From assembly GCF_018294505.1 (NCBI RefSeq), contig NC_057807.1, forward strand, positions 134,501,374-134,565,373: a DNA stretch of 64,000 bases. The letters are read 5' to 3'. Both the position numbers and the translations under genes were made by a program. This document shows positions 58,501 through 64,000 of this stretch, piece after piece; the first letter of the stretch is position 1, and every line of letters starts with the position of its first letter. Under the pieces are notes generated by a model. It did not search any database. It was not told where the DNA came from and saw nothing but the letters and a program-made list of their open reading frames with translations. This DNA comes from Triticum aestivum. Its lineage: Eukaryota > Streptophyta > Magnoliopsida > Poales > Poaceae.

Positions 58501-59196
58501 ATATGATAGAGATTTACCCAATCCCATATCATGCATCTGTCGGAAAGATATTCTAGGAGCTACTTGAATTCCCACCTATAAAACTCCCGAAACTTTCTGG
58601 TTATGCAATCTGGTGTTGGGGATACAGGGGAAGCAATATATCTCACCCAAACTAACAATACCTACATCCAAGCTGTATCCATCCATCAACACATAACCAA
58701 GAAAACTCCGAAAATCGTGTACCTCAACCTTCGAAAAGCATCCGTTATACGAGCTATGGCAATACTCCCGAACTCCCCGGTACTGGGTGACGTCGAGGTT
58801 ATCTCACCAACAACTGCATAAAAGAGATTTTCGATGTCGGCAAAACTCAGGTATTCCAGAACTGCAACGATAAAATTATGACGACAACACCTCGGAGCTC
58901 AACTCCCAGGGACACTGCCACAACCCCTAAATGTCAGGAGGCACCAAGAACAATGTTCTCGTCATAAGCATATCGGAATGATCCCAAGATACCCGCGTGA
59001 TCCTAAAAAAATTTAGTGAAACTTGAGAAGAGGAAAGTCAAAACATCTACGTCAGGAGACCTCACCAGAGCGACGAAGGGGGCTGAGGAGTAAAAAGAAT
59101 CCTACTCTCCGATATATATAATCCTAAGACTCAAAATAGTTTTCTTCTAGACTCAACAACGGCCAACAATCAAGGGGGCTCCTATGGTCGGTCGAG
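55582..59196 (-). repeat. Non-coding, purine-skewed interior of the LARD-like element
   Basis: The plus strand is strongly A/G-rich and the sense (minus) strand C/U-rich over 3 kb. A short word, CAC(T)CCGGTTGA(A/G) on the plus strand, recurs about ten times (for example 55847, 56015, 56079, 57838, 58321) at irregular spacing. No frame longer than about 140 codons exists and none shows a retroelement motif. The 600 bp next to the primer site (58600-59196) are less skewed and look like a leader. Confidence 0.65.
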
Positions 59197-59209
59197 GCTC
59201 TGATTACCA
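59197..59209 (-). other. Primer binding site of the LARD-like element, iMet type with one extra base
   Basis: On the minus strand TGGTAATCAGAGC follows the LTR after three bases. It equals the tRNA-iMet site TGGTATCAGAGC with one additional A. Confidence 0.7.
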
Positions 59210-59212
59210 AGT

Positions 59213-62200
59213 TGTCACGCCCAAGATACGACCCTATCCTAAAGAGACTCGAAGGTCCCACCAAGGATAGAAGCGCATCTTGAAGACGCTTTTGCAAGGT
59301 GGATATCATTACATCAACATCACATAATAGATAGGGATACATACATAAGGCATACAATGCCACACGAATACAACATCATCTTACATAAGAGCACCATCCG
59401 ACTACGGATGAAACACAAACAGAAACTCAAACGACATCCACCCTGCTAGCCCAGGCTGCCGACCTGGAACCTATCCCCTGATCGAAGAAGAAGCAGAAGA
59501 AGAACTCCAAAACAAGCAAACATCGCTCTCGCGTCATGATCATCGCATAACCTGTACCTGCAACTGTTGTTATAGTAAACTGTGAGCCACGAGGACTCAG
59601 CAATCCCATTACCATGGGTATCAAGACTAGCAAAGCTTAATGGGAAAGGAAGGGGTAAAGTGGTGAGGTTGCAGCAGCGACTAAGCATGATATGGTGGCT
59701 AACATACGCAAATGAGAGCGAGAAGAGAAACAAAGGAACGGTCGTGAAGCTAGCAATGATCAAGAAGTGATCCTGAACTCCTACTTACGTCAAACATAAC
59801 CCAAACACCGTGTTCACTTCCCGGACTCCGCCGAGAAGAGACCATCACGGCTACACACGTGGTTGATGCGTTTTAATTCAGATCTGGTGTCAAGTTATCT
59901 ACAACCGGACATTAACAAATTCCCATCTGCCACATAACTGCGGGCACGACTCTCGAAAGTTTATACCCTGCAGGGGTGTCCCAACTTAGCCCATGATAAG
60001 CTCTTGCAATCAACTAAGGATATTCCTTCTCCCAGGAAGACCCGATCAGTCTCGGAATCCCGGTTTACAAGACATTTCGACAATGGTAAAACAAGACCAG
60101 CAAAGCCGCCCGATGCACCGACAATCCCGATAGGAGCTGCACATATCTCGTTCTCAGGGAACCACTGGATGAGACATCCTACGAGTAAAACCAGACCTCG
60201 AGTTTCCCCGAGGGGGCCCCGCAGTCTACTCGGTTCGGACCAGCTCTTAGACAAGCACTGGCCCAAGGGGGGCTAAAATAAAGATGACCCTCGGGCTCCG
60301 GAAACCCAAGGGAAAAAGGGCTAGGTGAGGCAAATGGTAAAACCAAGGTTGGGCCTTGCTGGAGGAGTTTTATTCAAAGCGACCTGTCAAGGGGGTCCCA
60401 TAAATCACCCGACCGCGTAAGGAACGCAAAATCCGGGAACATAACACCGGTATGACGGAAACTAGGGCGGCAAGAGTGGAACAAAACACCAGACATAAGG
60501 CCGAGCCTTCCACCCTTTACCAAGTATATAGATGCATTAATAATATAAGAGATATTGTGATATCCCAACCAAAATCCTATCCACCATGGAGAAATCTTCA
60601 ACTTCACCTGCAACTAGCAACGCTATAAGAGGGGCTAAGCAAAGCGGTAACATAGCCAAACAACGATTTGCTAGGAAGGGTGTCAAAGGTTAGAGGTTCA
60701 TGGTAATTTGGGAGGCTTGAAGAGCAAATGATAGGTAACGCAGCATAGCGATAGAACGAAGCAACTAGCATAGCAATGATAGTAGTGAGATCCAAGGTGA
60801 CGGTCATCTTGCCTGAAATCCTGCGAGGAAGAAGAACGAGTCCATGAAGAAGACAAACGGACGTAGTCGAATGAATCCTCACAACTCCGGAACGAAACCG
60901 AAGCTAACGAGAGAAGCAAACCGGAAAGGAGCAAACAACATGGTAAACAACCATCACATAAACATGGCATGATGCACAAACAAGTATGATGCATGTCCGG
61001 TTTAAATGTTGTTAACATGGCAAGAGGTGAAGCATAATAAAACTACCTATCTAGGAAATTTTAAATGAGGCCGGAACAACAAAAAACAATTCCAGAAAAT
61101 CCCCACATGCATTTAGCATTTTAATGCAAACACAATTTTAAACATTTTAATTGTTGTTATCATGATGCGGATGACATATGCAAGTTTTAAGCAATTTTAT
61201 GAAAATGTTGACATGAGCAAGATACGAGGCATTTGTCACCGTGGCGGAAAGAAGGGGTGTCATGGCAACATATCCGAAAATGATGCCACGGCAACATATC
61301 GGTTCCGGTAGCTCATGGAGATAGCGGTGCAAAAGGAAGCGTGCGGATGTGCGGAACGTGCTACAGATGGTGGTGTGCTCCCGACTACCGGGTTCCCACG
61401 GGTTAGTGGCATGGAAACGAGTGACAATTCGGACACGGTGCAAACGGTACATCTCATACAACACATGCATTCGGTCCACGGGTGATCGTCTCTTTGGTTA
61501 TACCTTTGAAGCGTGCATTTTCAGAGCAGTTCGGGTTCGGTATGATGTAGAGGAAGTAGTCGTTCACGGGTCGTCGTGGAAAGTAGTTGTTCACGTGGCG
61601 ACGGTAATGGAAGTAGACGGTCACGGGTCATCGTGGGAAGTAGTCGTACACGGCGTCGGTAGTTGTACACGTTCGGAGAGGAACTTGTCGCATCCAAGTC
61701 CTTCGGGATTCCTTGTTGTGGTGCGGTACTTGGCGATTCTAGGATGTAGAGGTACACTTGTCGTAGACGTCCAGTGCATCCGTAGAGGTACTTGGCGCTC
61801 GGTGCGGTACTTGCGGTCTTGGTCGGGGCAGCACACCATAGTCGAACTTGAGGCGATCTTGGCGGGATCCAAGACACAACATCACAAAAGGCTTCGGATG
61901 ACAGTGTTTAGAAGGACAGAACGAACTGGTAGCATGCGCCGGCAGCGGGGCTTGCGGACATGGTGCCCTTAGTAGCAGTGGGGGGTTTAGGCCATGGGAA
62001 GGCAGGACCAACAAGAGCAAGGATCAACTGGAGCTGCTGCTCGCAGGATGGAGCTCGAGGCGCGGCGGAGCTCCTGGTGGTCGCCACCGGCGAAGGAGGC
62101 GGCAAGGGGCGTGCGGGTGAGGAGCAGCACGGCAGCTGTGGGGCAAGCACAGAGGAGGCAGAGGCGAGGCAAGGCGTCGGAGGAAGCTTGCGAGGGGCCA

Positions 62201-63227
62201 TGGCGAGGAGGCAGAAGGTTGGCAGCACGCGGCGACGGGGATGGAGAAGGCGCGCTGGACGAGGGGTCGAGCTCGGGAAGGAGGACGAGCGTTGCAGGCT
62301 CGTGAAGACCATGGCGACGCCGTTGCCGGCGGTGTCCTTGGTGCGGAGCAGGGTCGAGGCAGGGGCACGGGGCCTGAACGGCCTCATGCGCAGCGGAGGG
62401 AGGAGGCGACGAGGGAAGGTGCGGAGGAGGAGAGGGGCCGGCAAGGTGAAAGAGCCAGGGACGGCACGGAGGAAGACTCGCCGGCCAGCGAGGTCGATGG
62501 CGGCTGGAGGAGCTAGCTGACTGCGGCGGATCGGGCGAGGCACGAGCATGCGTAGGTGGTGGGGGCGCACTGTAGGGAACGAGGGCGAGGGAGATGGGGA
62601 TCGAGGAGAGAAGTGGGATCAGGCTAGGGTTAGCGAGGGTTAGAGGCTGGGCTGGCCTTCGATCGCCTGGAGGCCCAGCTTGACCTTGGGGCAACTTCGG
62701 ATGGAAGGGAAAGGCTAGGAGGCCTGCTTGGCTGGCCAAAAGAAAGAAAAGGGGTTTCTTTTCCATATTTCAGAAAAAGAAAAGAGCCAAGGGATTTATT
62801 TGGAGGTTCAATTAAACCTGAAGTTAACTGAAATGGCATGTGACTACTTTGAAATAATTTCAAAGCTCCACAACTAGATTTGGAGCAAGGGGAGAAGGAT
62901 GGAGGATTTAAATAATTTAGAGACGAGAGGAGTTTCAAATGCAAGTGTGTCATGGTCAATTCCAAATTAATGGAATATTTACTATAGCTCCCTAATAAAT
63001 AGTAGGAGACTTTGAATATGTTTTAAAGAGAAATCACCATGTGCATTTCCCTCAATTTAAATGGATCAAAGATCCACACGATTTATTTATTTGAGTTTTT
63101 AAAAAGGGAATGCATGACATGATGCAATGCAAATGATGCAACGATGAATGCAACAAACAAAACAAATTACACGACGAAAGTGGGAAAACATGAAAGGCAT
63201 CTGGAGCGCTGGTCTTGGGGCGTTACA
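59213..63227 (-). repeat. 5' LTR of the LARD-like element, 4015 bp
   Basis: This is the counterpart of 51704-55567, with about 150 extra bases at 61117-61265. It ends in GGCGTTACA beside the duplicated GCCCA. Confidence 0.85.
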
Positions 63228-63232
63228 GCCCA

Positions 63233-63347
63233 CCACACCTATAATGATACCGGGTTTTGTCACAATTATCGTCATAGAAGTGTCATATGTATGACAGGAA
63301 AAAAATTCGTTCGGCCCAAAATGTCATGGATGTGTCTTTTTTTAGTG
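63233..63347. repeat. CACTA terminal fragment, right of the LARD-like insertion
   Basis: ATGATACCGGGTTTTGTCAC, ATCGTCATAGAAGTGTCAT and the end GATGTGTCTTTTTTTAGTG read as a CACTA right end (reverse of CACTA...), with a small deletion in the usual TTTTTGTAGTG. With 51624-51703 it forms about 195 bp of one element end. Confidence 0.6.
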
Positions 63348-63872
63348 AAAAGGAGGGACTACAAGTTGCAGGTGGAGTCATATGGAGTCTTGTAGTAGTA
63401 GCAGTGCTCACGGAATAAGCTCAAGTCCAATGTACATGGAAGTTTCACGCATGGACAAATTCAAGGTGGTGGAGAATATTCGCCAAGGTGGAGTTTGTTA
63501 GAGTTGTGTCGAATATTGTGTACAAGGTTGGTTACAGTTGGACTTGTAGTTGTATTGTGTTTAGATAGGATATGGAGTCATGTCCAAGTAGGACACTTGT
63601 ATCCTAGGCCTCTCATATATAGTGGGGGTAGACACACGATGTAAGCTATGCCAACATAATAGCACGGGAACGCAGGGGAAGCCGGCGGCATGTGCCGGTG
63701 TCCAGGGCGACCGGGTGTGGTATTATAGCGGTGCAATGGGGAGGAGCGGCCCATAGTCAGGCCCCGGGGATGTAGCCAATTGGTGAACCTCATTAACAAA
63801 TCTCAGTGTCGTGCTCGTGTGATTGCTTGGTCCTTGGATGATTGACGGTATGGCCTCGGATTTATTCTAACA
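63348..63872 (+). mobile_element. 3' end of a Copia-like retrotransposon
   Basis: About 148 bp of the internal 3' region end in the polypurine-like CCAAGGTGGAGTT. An LTR follows at 63496-63872 (377 bp) with perfect 7-bp inverted ends TGTTAGA/TCTAACA. TCATATATAG near 63617 is a probable TATA box. The 5' part of the element is missing; CACTA sequence abuts at 63347. The form fits Ty1/Copia elements of grasses; no coding sequence remains. Confidence 0.65.
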
Positions 63873-64000
63873 GTCCTCATCTTCCATACCACATACCAGA
63901 CAACCACTCACAGGCTCAAGGCCAATTTTGTCCTTATTCTTCCATGCCGCCGCATGAATAGTGACGTCGAGGGCGTCGACTTTGTGTCGAGAGGTTCCGG
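63873..64000. other. Unassigned right edge
   Basis: No element or gene is recognised in the last 128 bp. Confidence 0.4.

Larger units (their letters stand above)
51704..63227 (-). mobile_element. LARD-like non-coding LTR retrotransposon, 11.5 kb
   Basis: Complete insertion with GCCCA on both sides (51699-51703 and 63228-63232). The LTRs are 51704-55567 (3864 bp) and 59213-63227 (4015 bp), about 2% different in the parts I compared. They start TGTAACGCCCC on the minus strand, which gives the orientation. The 3645-bp interior has no gag or pol motif in any frame. Primer site and polypurine tract are present. Very long LTRs, a non-coding interior of about 3.5 kb and an iMet primer site match the LARD class described from Triticeae. 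Its LTR layout (GC-rich block inside) resembles that of the chromovirus at 1-9818, a possible source of proteins in trans. Confidence 0.8.

Noticed and set aside
58603..58821. Plus-strand 72-codon frame in the LARD interior
   Set aside because: It lies opposite to the element's sense strand and has no start context or similarity I recognise.

Overview
The window is repeat-dense plant nuclear DNA, almost certainly from a Triticeae grass (wheat, barley or a relative). The evidence is intact Stowaway MITEs with TA target sites and CTCCCTCCGT-type ends, chromodomain-bearing Ty3 elements with 3.6-4.0 kb LTRs, a large non-coding LARD-like retrotransposon, an Athila-lineage element starting TGATACATCTCCAACG, and CACTA pieces. 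I see no housekeeping gene, rRNA or tRNA gene, CRISPR array or bacterial-type operon. One run of 314 Ns lies at 6888-7201.

Layout. 1-9818: a young Tekay-like chromovirus cut by the left window edge, with 3' part of the 5' LTR, tRNA-iMet primer site, an extra ORF before gag, gag-pro-RT-RH, one in-frame TGA, integrase plus chromodomain, and a full 3' LTR. 9819-about 14800: part of a CACTA element, with GGGCC-rich subterminal repeats and a minus-strand split gene carrying a Ptta/En/Spm-type (Transposase_24-like) domain. 14800-32240: a mosaic of low-complexity CT/CA tandem repeats, MITEs, low-copy dispersed repeats, gene fragments, a small putative split gene (25547-26215, minus) and a long non-coding stretch with degenerate repeats. 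32243-33469: the 5' end of a minus-strand Ty3 element (LTR, primer site, gag start). 33470-34508: short tandem repeats.

34509-51623: a non-autonomous Athila-lineage element. Its 3' LTR is split by a 9.3 kb Tat-lineage element (41585-50896, 5-bp target duplication AGCCC). That element encodes reverse transcriptase, two RNase H domains and integrase on the minus strand, and a spliced accessory gene on the plus strand. 51624-63347: the end of a CACTA element split by a LARD-like element (51704-63227, target duplication GCCCA). 63348-63872: the 3' tail and LTR of a Copia-like element.

How the parts work together. Only the Tekay-like and Tat-like elements carry polymerase genes; both have at least one break. 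The Athila-type and LARD-like elements have LTRs, primer sites and polypurine tracts but no recognisable polymerase, so they would need proteins supplied in trans. RNA processing signals recur: AG|ATG acceptors before two Tekay ORFs, an intron-like segment inside the Tekay LTR, a 65-bp leader intron beside the Athila primer site, and a phase-consistent spliced gene antisense to the Tat element.
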